Translations under genes and position numbers: made by a program
Part shown: positions 8,613 to 15,579 of the stretch, in pieces
How the letters are laid out: each line of letters begins with the position of its first letter
Position numbering within the stretch: position 1 is the first letter of the stretch
Notes under the pieces: generated by a model
The model's database searches: none
Told to the model about the DNA's origin: nothing
The model's input: only the letters and a program-made list of their open reading frames with translations
NCBI GenBank assembly: GCA_900752115.1
Contig: CAADUC010000031.1
Coordinates: forward strand, 1-26,396
DNA: 26,396 nt
Direction: 5' to 3'
Source: Clostridia bacterium
GTDB taxonomy: Bacteria; Bacillota; Clostridia; Oscillospirales; Acutalibacteraceae

Positions 8613-8634
8613 CCTTTCGGATTTTTTCGAAAGG
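8613..8634. repeat. Inverted repeat upstream of the transketolase promoter
   Basis: CCTTTCG (8613-8619) and CGAAAGG (8628-8634) form a perfect 7-bp inverted repeat with a T-rich 8-base centre. It ends 13 bases before the -35 box, so it could be an operator or a chance hairpin. A related CCTTTCG/CGAAAGG pairing occurs in the terminator at 20248-20308. Confidence 0.45.
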
Positions 8635-8647
8635 CAGAGGGAACGTC

Positions 8648-8676
8648 TTGAAAAACAGGGGGGTACATGGTATAAT
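8648..8676 (+). promoter_or_regulatory. Promoter of the transketolase operon
   Basis: TTGAAA (8648-8653) and TATAAT (8671-8676) are separated by 17 bases. The start codon of the first subunit is 46 bases downstream of the -10 box. Confidence 0.85.
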
Positions 8677-8722
8677 AAATAAAAAATGCCCCGTATTTCA
8701 GAAAAAGATTAGGAGGCCAACC

Positions 8723-9568
8723 ATGAACAGCAGCGAGAAAAAGAGCCTGCAGATCAGCGCCTGCAGGATCAGAATGGATGCCGTAACCGGCGTCTATCAC
8801 GCAAAGTCAGGCCATCCCGGCGGATCGCTCTCCGCGGCGGATCTGCTTGCGTACCTGTATTTCAAAGAGATGAAGGTGGATCCGAAGAATCCGTCGGATC
8901 CCGACCGCGATCGTTTTGTACTTTCCAAGGGCCATTGCTGCCCTGGTCTGTATGGCGCTCTCGCCGAGAGAGGCTATTTCTCTCCGGAAGAGATGAAGAC
9001 GCTGCGTCACATCGGCTCGATGCTGCAGGGTCACCCGAATATGAATGACACGCCCGGCGTGGATATGAGTACCGGCTCTCTGGGCCAGGGAATTTCCGCT
9101 GCCTGCGGAATGGCGCTGGCGGCCAAGCTGGACCAGAAGGATTATCGTGTCTATGCCATCCTCGGCGACGGTGAGATTGAGGAAGGCCAGGTGTGGGAGG
9201 CTGCAATGTTTGCGGCTCACAAGAAGCTGGACAACCTCTGCCTGATTGTGGACAACAACGGCCTGCAGATTGACGGCCCTGTTGAGGAGGTTGGCGGCCC
9301 CGGTCCGATTGACGAGAAATTCCGCGCCTTTGGTTTCGATGTGCAGGTTATCGACGGCCATGATTTCGATGCCATTGAGGCCGCGTTTGCCCATGCCCGC
9401 AGCGTGAAGGGAAAGCCCAGTGCCATTATCGCGAAAACGATCAAGGGCAAGGATGTTTCCTTCATGGAGAATCAAGTCGGCTGGCACGGTACCGCTCCGA
9501 ATGCGGAACAGTATGAAACGGCAATGAACGACCTGAACAAGGTGCTCGCCGGATTGGAGGCAGAATAA
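8723..9568 (+). CDS. Transketolase, N-terminal subunit
   Basis: This is the thiamine-diphosphate-binding half of a split transketolase, an enzyme of the non-oxidative pentose phosphate pathway. AGGAGG at 8711-8716 sets the ATG at 8723. The 281-residue protein shows AKSGHPGGSLSAADLLAYLYF and the nucleotide-like loop DRFVLSKGHCCPGLY. It also has TGSLGQGISAACGMA and the ThDP/Mg motif GDGEIEEGQVWEA ending in NNG. Its stop codon overlaps the ATG of the C-terminal subunit gene by one base (TAATG), implying coupled, equal production. Two-gene transketolases are usual in Clostridia and archaea, so the split is not a frameshift. Confidence 0.96.
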   Translation: MNSSEKKSLQISACRIRMDAVTGVYHAKSGHPGGSLSAADLLAYLYFKEMKVDPKNPSDPDRDRFVLSKGHCCPGLYGALAERGYFSPEEMKTLRHIGSMLQGHPNMNDTPGVDMSTGSLGQGISAACGMALAAKLDQKDYRVYAILGDGEIEEGQVWEAAMFAAHKKLDNLCLIVDNNGLQIDGPVEEVGGPGPIDEKFRAFGFDVQVIDGHDFDAIEAAFAHARSVKGKPSAIIAKTIKGKDVSFMENQVGWHGTAPNAEQYETAMNDLNKVLAGLEAE

Positions 9569-10512
9569 TGGCTGAGATGGTGAAACTCGCAACCCGCGAG
9601 AGCTTCGGCAAGGCGATTGCCGAGCTGGCGGATCAGTATCCCGACGTTGTGGTTCTTGACGCTGACCTGGCGGCTGCCACCAAGACGGGTATTTTCAAGA
9701 AAGCGCATCCGGAGCGCTTCATTGACTGCGGTATCGCTGAGTGCAACATGATCGGCATTGCCGCCGGTCTGGCCGCCTGCGGCAAGATTCCGTTTGCGGC
9801 ATCCTTTGCCATGTTCTCTGCTGGCAGAGCCTTCGAGCAGGTTCGCAATTCCGTGGGATATCCTCATCTGAACGTTAAGATCGTCGGTTCCCACGCCGGT
9901 ATTTCCGTTGGTGAGGACGGCGCAACGCATCAGTGCTGCGAGGATATCGGACTCATGCGCACAATCCCGGGCATGGTTATCCTGAACCCGGCTGACCACT
10001 ATGAAATGCTTGCTGCTGTCAAGGCTGCTATTGAGTACCAGGGACCTGTTTACCTGCGTCTCGGCCGTCTTGCTGTGGAGAGCGTCAACAACAATGATGA
10101 CTATAAGTTTGAGATCGGCAAGGGAATTACCCTGCGCGACGGCAGCGATATTACCGTGATTGCTACCGGTCTGCTCGTTGGCGAGGCGGTCAAAGCTGCC
10201 GATGCTCTGAAGGCTGAGGGCATCAGCGTCCGTGTGATCGATATGCACACCATCAAACCGCTGGATAAGGAGCTTGTTCTGAAGGCGGCAAAGGAGACCG
10301 GCAAGATCATCACCGCTGAGGAGCACAATGTGATTGGCGGCTTGGGCGACGCGGTCGCCAGCGTTCTGGCTGAGGAGCTTCCGACGCCCCTTGTCAAGAT
10401 TGGCGTCAACGACGAGTTCGGTTATTCCGGTCCCGCCACCGAGCTGCTCAAGGAATTTGGTCTGTGTGCCTCCCACATTCAGGAGGTTGTCAAGAAAACG
10501 CTTGGCAAGTAA
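9568..10512 (+). CDS. Transketolase, C-terminal subunit
   Basis: This 314-residue protein carries the pyrimidine-binding and C-terminal domains that complete the transketolase active site with the preceding gene product. GGAGG at 9556-9560 precedes the ATG. Motifs are VVVLDADLAAATKTG, the ThDP-activating Glu region RFIDCGIAECNMIGIAAGLA, GISVGEDGATHQC, and PVYLRLGR. The C-terminal domain includes IDMHTIKPLD and EEHNVIGGLGDAVA. DXS-like proteins share parts of this fold, but the split format and adjacency to the N-terminal subunit settle the call. A strong terminator follows, so this is a two-gene operon. Confidence 0.96.
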   Translation: MAEMVKLATRESFGKAIAELADQYPDVVVLDADLAAATKTGIFKKAHPERFIDCGIAECNMIGIAAGLAACGKIPFAASFAMFSAGRAFEQVRNSVGYPHLNVKIVGSHAGISVGEDGATHQCCEDIGLMRTIPGMVILNPADHYEMLAAVKAAIEYQGPVYLRLGRLAVESVNNNDDYKFEIGKGITLRDGSDITVIATGLLVGEAVKAADALKAEGISVRVIDMHTIKPLDKELVLKAAKETGKIITAEEHNVIGGLGDAVASVLAEELPTPLVKIGVNDEFGYSGPATELLKEFGLCASHIQEVVKKTLGK

Positions 10513-10540
10513 GAGTTTCGAAATCTGAAACGAGAACGCT

Positions 10541-10580
10541 CCCCGGTTCAGGCAGAGAGAGCCTGGACCGGGGACTTTTT
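10541..10580 (+). terminator. Terminator after transketolase
   Basis: CCCCGGTTCAGGC (10541-10553) pairs with GCCTGGACCGGGG (10561-10573) with a single G-T wobble and a 7-base loop. T5 follows at 10576-10580. Confidence 0.93.
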
Positions 10581-10582
10581 CG

Positions 10583-10611
10583 TTGACAAAGGAGAGTTCC
10601 GTCGATATAAT
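10583..10611 (+). promoter_or_regulatory. Consensus promoter of the DUF4190-DUF2752 genes
   Basis: This is an exact sigma-A consensus: TTGACA (10583-10588), 17 bases, TATAAT (10606-10611). It begins three bases after the preceding terminator T-tract. The leader to the ATG at 10727 is about 110 bases. It includes the small hairpin CCATC-gact-GGATGG near 10697-10711. Confidence 0.93.
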
Positions 10612-10726
10612 GAGAGAAGAAATTCTCTCGATGGATTGGAAACAGAAGCCGATCGGGATGTCTTTTCCCCAGGGGTCTGTGCCGCAGAAAAAGTTCCATC
10701 GACTGGATGGGATGGAGGGAAACGAC

Positions 10727-11446
10727 ATGCTTGATCCCAATGATCATAACAACTTGAATCCGGAAAATGATACATCCGGACAGGATGCCGGTTGGAAGGA
10801 CGCCGGTTCCGGCGGTACGGAGAATGCACAGCCGTCTGCACAGAATGACACGTCTTCCTCGTATCAGGGCGGTTCGTATGGGGCAAACTATCCCTATCAC
10901 TCTTCGTACGATCCATCCGCGCAGCAGGCTCACCAGCAGACACAGCAGCCATATGGACAGCCGTCCTCTTATCAGCAGACCAGCCAGTCTCCGCATGGTC
11001 AGTCTTATCAGCAAACTCCTTTTCAGCAGACAGGCCAGCAGCCTCAGCAGCCGTATGGCCAGCCATATCAGCAGACACAGCAGTCATACGGGCAGTCCTA
11101 TCAAGCTCCGCAGTATCAGGCCCCTCAATATCAGGCGGAGCCTTATTATGCCCAGCCGGTGCAGAAAAAGAGCAGCGGAATGGCTGTGGGGTCCTTGGTT
11201 TGCGGAATTCTTTCCGTGGTTCTCTGCTGCGTTATTTGGGTGTCCTGGATTGAGGCGATTGTCGCTATTGTGCTGGGAATCATTTCTCTCTCTTCGGATC
11301 GCGAGGGGAAGGGGATGGCGATTGCCGGTATTGTAACAGGTGCGTTTGGCCTCCTGTTGTTTATTGGTTTTCTGGTGCTCTGGATGACGACGGGAAGCCT
11401 GGAGTTAATGGATTCCGTCTATTCCTACGGCAGTTTGCTCCTATGA
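10727..11446 (+). CDS. Q/Y-rich DUF4190 membrane protein
   Basis: The ATG at 10727 follows GGAGGGA (10714-10720). Earlier in-frame starts at 10583, 10610 and 10631 overlap the promoter or lack a ribosome site. Residues 1 to about 148 of 239 are hydrophilic and low in complexity, dominated by Gln, Tyr, Ser, Pro and Gly. They contain imperfect repeats of the QQTQQPYGQP and QYQAP type. Residues 151 to about 222 form the DUF4190 module: two hydrophobic helices joined by a short loop with DREGKGMAIAGIVTG. No signal peptide is present. Function is unknown for the family. The next gene overlaps by 4 bases (ATGA), so the products are probably made together and may work as a pair in the membrane. Confidence 0.85.
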   Translation: MLDPNDHNNLNPENDTSGQDAGWKDAGSGGTENAQPSAQNDTSSSYQGGSYGANYPYHSSYDPSAQQAHQQTQQPYGQPSSYQQTSQSPHGQSYQQTPFQQTGQQPQQPYGQPYQQTQQSYGQSYQAPQYQAPQYQAEPYYAQPVQKKSSGMAVGSLVCGILSVVLCCVIWVSWIEAIVAIVLGIISLSSDREGKGMAIAGIVTGAFGLLLFIGFLVLWMTTGSLELMDSVYSYGSLLL

Positions 11447-11862
11447 AAAAACCTTCTTCGGCGGAAGATATATTATACCGGCTGGGGCTTCTGCTTCTGC
11501 CGGTATTCTTTTTAGGCGGTGCAGTTGCTTTTCTTTTTGGGGAAAAGATTCTCACATGGTTTCCGCCCTGTCCGTTTTATGCGCTCACGGGCTTTTATTG
11601 TCCCGGCTGCGGTATGACTCGAGCGGTTGCCGCGCTGGCAAGGCTGGAATTGCTGAAAAGCGCGTGTTATCATCCGGCAGTTCTTTATTTTGTATTGCTT
11701 TATCCCTGTTTCCTGCTGTACGAAACGGTCCGGCGTCGAATCGGGGGCAGGGTGTTTCCTGTCTTACCCTGTATTTATGGAGGGATCGGCCTGCTGTTTC
11801 TTCAGTTCATCTGGAAAAATGCAGCCTTGCTGCTGGGATGGAATCCCTTTTTTGTATTTTAA
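11443..11862 (+). CDS. DUF2752 membrane protein
   Basis: This 139-residue membrane protein overlaps the preceding gene by 4 bases. The family signature is CPFYALTGFYCPGCGMTRA at residues 43-61, with three cysteines (43, 53, 56) after the first membrane helix. Further hydrophobic segments are near residues 13-33, 77-95 and 108-130. DUF2752 proteins have no established biochemical role. The CPGCG motif suggests a metal or redox site, which is inference. DUF2752 genes next to DUF4190 genes are a recurring arrangement in Firmicutes, as far as I recall. No terminator separates it from the dipeptidase gene, which starts 42 bases later. Confidence 0.88.
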   Translation: MKKPSSAEDILYRLGLLLLPVFFLGGAVAFLFGEKILTWFPPCPFYALTGFYCPGCGMTRAVAALARLELLKSACYHPAVLYFVLLYPCFLLYETVRRRIGGRVFPVLPCIYGGIGLLFLQFIWKNAALLLGWNPFFVF

Positions 11863-11904
11863 AATGTGAAAAGAATATATTTGATAGAAATGAGGTATGC
11901 AAAA

Positions 11905-13281
11905 ATGAGTTTCGGTGAAAAAATACTGCGTTATCAGGATGATATTTTGCGTGATCTGGCAGAACTGATCCGGATTCCTTCCGTTCGCTCTGCTCCGGAG
12001 CCGGGAATGCCCTTTGGGCGGGAGTCGGCTCGCGCGCTGGAGACTGTACTGTCCATGGCGGAGCGTCTCGGTCTTGAGGTGAAAAATGTTGACAATTATG
12101 CAGGCCATGCAGAGTACGGCGAGGGGGAGGAGACGGCCGCCGTCCTGGCCCATGTCGATGTGGTTCCTGCGGGAGAAGGATGGGAAACGGATCCTTACAC
12201 GATGGTCATTCGTGACGGGTGCTGCTATGGACGCGGGACAGCGGACGACAAGGGGGAGGCCATTGTCGCGCTTTACTGCCTGAAGGCGCTCAAGGATGAG
12301 AAGATTCCGGCAAAACGCCGTCTGCGCGTTGTGTTTGGTGCGGCAGAGGAGACGGGGAGCGAAGACCTGGCTTATTATTACCAGAAAGAGCCTCTGCCGG
12401 TCATGGGATTTACGCCGGATGCGGAGTACGGGATTTGCAACCGTGAAAAGGGACGAGTAAGCGCGGTGATTACAGGAGCTTGCGCGGATTCCGTAATTCG
12501 TTTCTTCTCGGCCGGAACGGTTGCCAATGCGGTTCCCGCCCGTGCAGAGGCGGTGGTGGCCTGTACTGCCGGACAGCTGGAAGCTCTGCGTGCTGCTGCG
12601 GCGCAGCAAGGCGAGCGGTTCACGGTGGAGGCCATGCCGGAGGGCGCCCGTGTCTGCGCCAGCGGTGTTGCGGCTCATGCCATGCAGCCCCAGGAGGGCG
12701 TGAACGCGGCTTCTCATCTGGTTCGCCTGCTTGCTTCCGTTTTCTCGCCTGAGGAGCTTGGCGGCTTCTTTACATTCCTGGATCGCTGCATTGGCCTGGA
12801 GTACGATGGAACTTCCATGGGCGTGAAGCAGGAGGATGCTGAGTCCGGACCGCTGACGCTGAACCTCGGCCTTGTTTCCGCTGAGGATGGGAAAGCTTCT
12901 CTCACTATTGATATTCGTTTTCCGGTTACCGGAAACGGAGATGAGATTCTTGCACAGATTGGCCGACGGGTAGAGGAAGCCGGCCTTGTTCTTGCGGATG
13001 GTCATGTGGTAGCGCCGCTGTTCCTGCCTGCGGACAGTCCGTTTATTCGCCTGCTCAGCGATGCCTATGAGGCTGTGATGGGCGTTCCCGCGCAGCTTTA
13101 CGCTACCGGAGGCGGGACGTATGCACGGGCTCTTCAGTCGCGCGGCGTTGCGTTTGGTCCTTTCTTTGCGGATGAGCCTGATCGCCGTCTTCATAATGTG
13201 GGAGAACATTTCGAGATTACGCGTTTTATGCAGCATGCGCAGATTTGTCTGGAAGCCATGTATCGGATGCTTACCGCATAA
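11905..13281 (+). CDS. M20-family dipeptidase (PepV/Sapep-like)
   Basis: This is a cytosolic zinc metallopeptidase of the M20 family that cleaves dipeptides such as Xaa-His or beta-Ala dipeptides. The ATG at 11905 is preferred because TGAGGT lies 9 bases upstream. The in-frame GTG at 11866 and ATG at 11890 have weaker sites. In the 458 residues the metal and catalytic residues are all present: HVDVVPAG (His83, Asp85), GRGTADDKG (Asp114), AAEETGSED (Glu148-149), FTPDAEYG (Asp172), and the C-terminal His in RRLHNVGEHFE. The middle lid domain includes AHAMQPQEGVNAA. It may be co-transcribed with the two upstream membrane-protein genes, since I see no separate promoter. Confidence 0.92.
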   Translation: MSFGEKILRYQDDILRDLAELIRIPSVRSAPEPGMPFGRESARALETVLSMAERLGLEVKNVDNYAGHAEYGEGEETAAVLAHVDVVPAGEGWETDPYTMVIRDGCCYGRGTADDKGEAIVALYCLKALKDEKIPAKRRLRVVFGAAEETGSEDLAYYYQKEPLPVMGFTPDAEYGICNREKGRVSAVITGACADSVIRFFSAGTVANAVPARAEAVVACTAGQLEALRAAAAQQGERFTVEAMPEGARVCASGVAAHAMQPQEGVNAASHLVRLLASVFSPEELGGFFTFLDRCIGLEYDGTSMGVKQEDAESGPLTLNLGLVSAEDGKASLTIDIRFPVTGNGDEILAQIGRRVEEAGLVLADGHVVAPLFLPADSPFIRLLSDAYEAVMGVPAQLYATGGGTYARALQSRGVAFGPFFADEPDRRLHNVGEHFEITRFMQHAQICLEAMYRMLTA

Positions 13282-13299
13282 TTCTACGTTCAAAAACAG

Positions 13300-13346
13300 A
13301 AAAGCTGGAACGAAACAGAGCGTCTCTGCTTCGTTCCAGCTTTTTG
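13300..13346. terminator. Bidirectional terminator between pepV-like and abrB-like genes
   Basis: AAAAGCTGGAACGAA (from 13300) pairs with TTCGTTCCAGCTTTT. An inner CAGAG/CTCTG extension is present. Runs of A on the left and T on the right let it serve both converging genes. Confidence 0.9.
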
Positions 13347-13399
13347 TTTTCGGATCAAACGGAAAGAAAACCTTCTTCTCCCCACTATGGACGAATCCA

Positions 13400-13675
13400 T
13401 TATTCGTCTGCTTTGTCTCCAAACAGCTCTTTGGCAACATTGCCAAGCTTCGTCATGCAGTTTTTGCACACATTGTATCCTTGATAGGTCGTAACATTTT
13501 CCATACGATCGCAGAAGATACAGGAGGGCTGATATTTCTTCAGAATGATACGGTTCCCGTCAACATAGATCTCGAGAGGATCCTTATCGTTGATGTGAAG
13601 TGTTTTGCGCAGTTCCGTCGGAATGACGATACGGCCGAGATTGTCGATTGGACGGACGATTCCTGTTGATTTCAT
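13400..13675 (-). CDS. AbrB/SpoVT-type transcriptional regulator with Cys4 tail
   Basis: This is a 91-residue DNA-binding protein. The start MKSTGIVRPIDNLGRIVIPTELR is the AbrB swapped-hairpin domain, in which NLGRIVIP is diagnostic. The ATG at 13675 is chosen on homology; AAGGAA lies 11 bases upstream, slightly far. A longer frame reaches 13789 but overlaps the promoter. The C-terminal part has CIFC and CKNC separated by about 15 residues, a probable zinc knuckle. Relatives act as transition-state or sporulation regulators (AbrB, Abh, SpoVT). It is transcribed divergently from spmA-spmB, so control of that operon or of itself is possible. Binding targets cannot be read from the sequence. Confidence 0.9.
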   Translation of the reverse strand: MKSTGIVRPIDNLGRIVIPTELRKTLHINDKDPLEIYVDGNRIILKKYQPSCIFCDRMENVTTYQGYNVCKNCMTKLGNVAKELFGDKADE

Positions 13676-13732
13676 TGTCTGGCACGTTCCTTTCTTCCAT
13701 GATTCTGTCGATTTCTCAAACTCTCTATCAAT

Positions 13733-13761
13733 ATAATAGTAGTAAATGGAAATCGTGTCAA
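13733..13761 (-). promoter_or_regulatory. Promoter of the abrB-like gene
   Basis: On the minus strand, TTGACA (13761-13756) and TATTAT (13738-13733) are 17 bases apart. The start codon lies 57 bases downstream of the -10 box. Confidence 0.82.
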
Positions 13762-13782
13762 CCCATGGAATGTAAACTTTTT

Positions 13783-13811
13783 TTGACATCTTACATATTT
13801 TTCGTCATTAT
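13783..13811 (+). promoter_or_regulatory. Possible promoter of spmAB
   Basis: TTGACA (13783-13788) is followed after 17 bases by CATTAT (13806-13811), 40 bases before the spmA ATG. The -10 box is weak, and a sporulation sigma factor could be used instead. It lies 22 bases from the divergent abrB-like -35 box. Confidence 0.5.
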
Positions 13812-13851
13812 ATCATACAATCTTGCGAAAGGGAAGAAGGGAGCGAAAAAA

Positions 13852-14427
13852 ATGTTAAATATTGTCTGGGCTATGCTGATTTTAATTAGCGTGGCCTGCG
13901 CTGTTTGGACGGGAAGATTGGAAGAATTGTCAGAGGCTGTCTTTACCGGCGCGCAAAAGGCTATTGAACTTGTCCTCGCTATGGCGGGGGCAATGGCAGT
14001 CTGGACAGGGATGCTCAAAGCAGCCGGAGCGGCTGGGTTAACGGAGTCGGTGGCAAAATTCCTTCGCCCGGTCATTCGACGTCTTTTTCCGGACAGTGTG
14101 CCGGGAGGAAAAGCAGAACAGGCGATCTGTATGAATCTGACGGCAAATCTGTTTGGAATGGGAAATGCGGCAACGCCGATGGGGATTGCTGCCATGCATG
14201 CATTGGAGGACGAGAACGGCTCTTCTTCGGGAAACCGTTCGATGGTACGTTTTGTTGTGATCAATACAGCCTCCCTGCAGCTCTTTCCAACCTCGCTTGG
14301 CGCATTGCGGGCGGCGGCGGGATGTACCAATCCGTTTGATATTCTTCCGGCGGTTTGGCTGGTTTCTGCTCTCTCGCTGGCGGTAGCTTTGGCGGCTTGT
14401 TTCGCTCTGGAGGGACGACATGCCTGA
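13852..14427 (+). CDS. spmA: Spore maturation protein A
   Basis: SpmA is a membrane protein of the nucleoside-recognition/Gate domain family that, with SpmB, is needed for spore core dehydration and heat resistance in Bacillus. The ATG at 13852 follows GAAGGGAG (13836-13843). Upstream in-frame codons lie in the promoter region. The 191 residues begin MLNIVWAMLILISVACAVWTG. They contain the conserved GNAATPMG motif after NLTANLFGMG and several hydrophobic helices. It overlaps spmB by 8 bases, as expected for a coupled pair. Its presence marks the host as a spore former. Confidence 0.94.
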   Translation: MLNIVWAMLILISVACAVWTGRLEELSEAVFTGAQKAIELVLAMAGAMAVWTGMLKAAGAAGLTESVAKFLRPVIRRLFPDSVPGGKAEQAICMNLTANLFGMGNAATPMGIAAMHALEDENGSSSGNRSMVRFVVINTASLQLFPTSLGALRAAAGCTNPFDILPAVWLVSALSLAVALAACFALEGRHA

Positions 14428-14947
14428 TGTGACTTCGTGGATTGTTCCCGGATTTGCAGCTGCTGTAGTGGTGATTTGCCTTGTGCGTCGTGTTCCTGTT
14501 CTTGATGTTTTTACAGAGGGAGCAAAGGAGGGACTGCACTCCTGTGTATCCCTGCTTCCTGTATTAATTGGCCTGATTATGGCAGTCACCATGCTGCAGG
14601 CCTCCGGCGCTCTTGACTTGGCATGTGCGGCTTTAACGCCCGTCGCAAGGGCGCTGGGACTTCCTGTGGAGGCGCTTCCGCTTGCCTTGATGAAGCCTGT
14701 GTCCGGGAGCGCCTCCACTGCACTGTTGGCTCAGCTGTTTGAGACAAATGGTCCTGATAGCTTTGCGGGGCGTGTGGCTTCCGTTTTGGCTGGTTCAACG
14801 GAAACGGCACTGTACTGCATTGCCGTCTATTTTGGCGCGGTGAAAAAGCGCGAACGGACGCATGCTCTTCCCGCCGCTCTGGCCGGTCATCTCGCTGCGT
14901 GTTTGAGCGCGGGATGGGCGGTGCGCTTTCTGCTTGGCGCCGGATGA
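14420..14947 (+). CDS. spmB: Spore maturation protein B
   Basis: This is the 175-residue partner of SpmA, also a Gate-domain membrane protein. The ATG at 14420 lies within the end of spmA, giving an 8-base overlap and translational coupling. Conserved features are the substrate-like loop MKPVSGSASTALLAQLFETNGPD and the GSTETALYCIAVYFGAV segment near the C-terminus. Both are hallmarks of SpmB. Four to five hydrophobic helices are visible. No T-tract terminator follows; a long inverted repeat begins 30 bases downstream of the stop codon. Confidence 0.95.
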   Translation: MPDVTSWIVPGFAAAVVVICLVRRVPVLDVFTEGAKEGLHSCVSLLPVLIGLIMAVTMLQASGALDLACAALTPVARALGLPVEALPLALMKPVSGSASTALLAQLFETNGPDSFAGRVASVLAGSTETALYCIAVYFGAVKKRERTHALPAALAGHLAACLSAGWAVRFLLGAG

Positions 14948-14976
14948 AAAGTGTACTCAGAAAAGGAAAACGATTA

Positions 14977-15044
14977 TTCCTGACGCAAAGCAGCCGTAAC
15001 GTGTGGTTTGCATTTAAGCGAAGTGCGCTGCTTTGCGTCAGGAA
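14977..15044. repeat. Perfect 18-bp-arm inverted repeat between spmB and gntR
   Basis: The left arm TTCCTGACGCAAAGCAGC (14977-14994) is exactly complementary to 15027-15044. The 32-base centre can form a further GCATTT-aagcg-AAGTGC hairpin stacked directly on the right arm, leaving a 15-base bulge on the left. Neither strand has a terminator-like T-run directly after the stem. There is no obvious target duplication at the flanks, so a transposed element is not supported. It may be an RNA stem ending the spmAB message, a processing site, or a small RNA. Confidence 0.85.
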
Positions 15045-15126
15045 GAAACATCAGGAATGTTGGAGCGGCAGAGGAGCCTCTCCGCGTATATTGCGTACAT
15101 AAAGAAGGAAAATCATGTTTTTCCTC

Positions 15127-15154
15127 TTGACAAATAGAAAAACTGATGTATTAT
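15127..15154 (+). promoter_or_regulatory. Promoter of the gntR-ABC operon
   Basis: TTGACA (15127-15132) and TATTAT (15149-15154) are separated by 16 bases. The -10 box lies inside the left arm of a 36-bp palindrome. The start codon is at 15202. Confidence 0.82.
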
Positions 15155-15182
15155 TGTATTAAGTTCATAATACAATAATACA
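15147..15182. promoter_or_regulatory. Palindromic operator, probably for the GntR protein
   Basis: TGTATTATTGTATTA (15147-15161) and its exact complement (15168-15182) flank the 6-base centre AGTTCA. The palindrome covers the -10 box and transcription start, so a bound repressor would block transcription. YtrA-type regulators usually repress their own operon, which makes the adjacent gene product the natural candidate. Confidence 0.82.
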
Positions 15183-15201
15183 AAGAGAGCGAGGTGATCG
15201 C

Positions 15202-15579
15202 ATGGCGTGGAATTTACAGTCAGATCGTCCGATTTATGCACAGCTGGTGGAGCAGATACAGCGCATGATTGTCACAGGCGTTTTTCCGGCCGGTTCCAGA
15301 CTTCCCTCGGTAAGAGAGCTGGCGGTGGAGGCGGCGGTCAATCCCAACACGATGCAGCGTGCATTGGCCAGGCTGGAGGAGGACGGTTTGCTGTACACCC
15401 AGCGAACGAGCGGCCGATATGTGACAGAGGAGACGAACAGAATTATGCAGGCAAAGGAAGCGATGGCGGGAGAGCTCATCCGCCAATTTATTGGAAATAT
15501 GGAAAAATTGGGCTACACGAGAGAGCAGGCCATGGAGCTTATTAAAAGGCAGAAGGAGGAAGAGGAATGCAAAGTTTAA
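15202..15579 (+). CDS. GntR-family regulator, YtrA subfamily
   Basis: This 125-residue regulator starts at ATG 15202 after AGCGAGGTGA. Residues 8-75 form the GntR winged helix: RPIYAQLVEQIQRMI, then AGSRLPSVRELA and VNPNTMQRALARLEEDGLL. The second and third contain the recognition helices. The remainder is a short helical tail of about 50 residues rather than a large effector domain, which defines the YtrA subfamily. Such regulators control ABC exporters, often responding to cell-wall antibiotics or cationic peptides. It overlaps the ABC ATPase gene by 13 bases, and a perfect palindrome covers its promoter, so autoregulation is likely. The inducer is unknown. Confidence 0.94.
   Translation: MAWNLQSDRPIYAQLVEQIQRMIVTGVFPAGSRLPSVRELAVEAAVNPNTMQRALARLEEDGLLYTQRTSGRYVTEETNRIMQAKEAMAGELIRQFIGNMEKLGYTREQAMELIKRQKEEEECKV

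Noticed and set aside
8723..10512. Frameshifted transketolase
   Set aside because: The two reading frames have separate ribosome sites and a TAATG junction. Two-subunit transketolases are normal in Clostridia.
10583..10726. Upstream extension of the DUF4190 gene to a TTG at 10583
   Set aside because: The proposed start codon is part of the -35 box of an exact consensus promoter, so it cannot be translated from that transcript. The ATG at 10727 has a good ribosome site.
13676..13789. N-terminal extension of the AbrB-like protein to 13789
   Set aside because: The extension covers the gene's own promoter, and the AbrB family begins at MKSTG.
14977..15044. Insertion sequence or MITE at the long inverted repeat
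   Set aside because: No target-site duplication, no transposase remnant and no second copy were seen in the window.
15116..15163. 15-codon frame starting ATG after AAGAAGGAAAATC upstream of gntR
   Set aside because: It overlaps the -35 and -10 boxes of the gntR promoter, so it would need transcription from upstream. The peptide has no recognisable feature.
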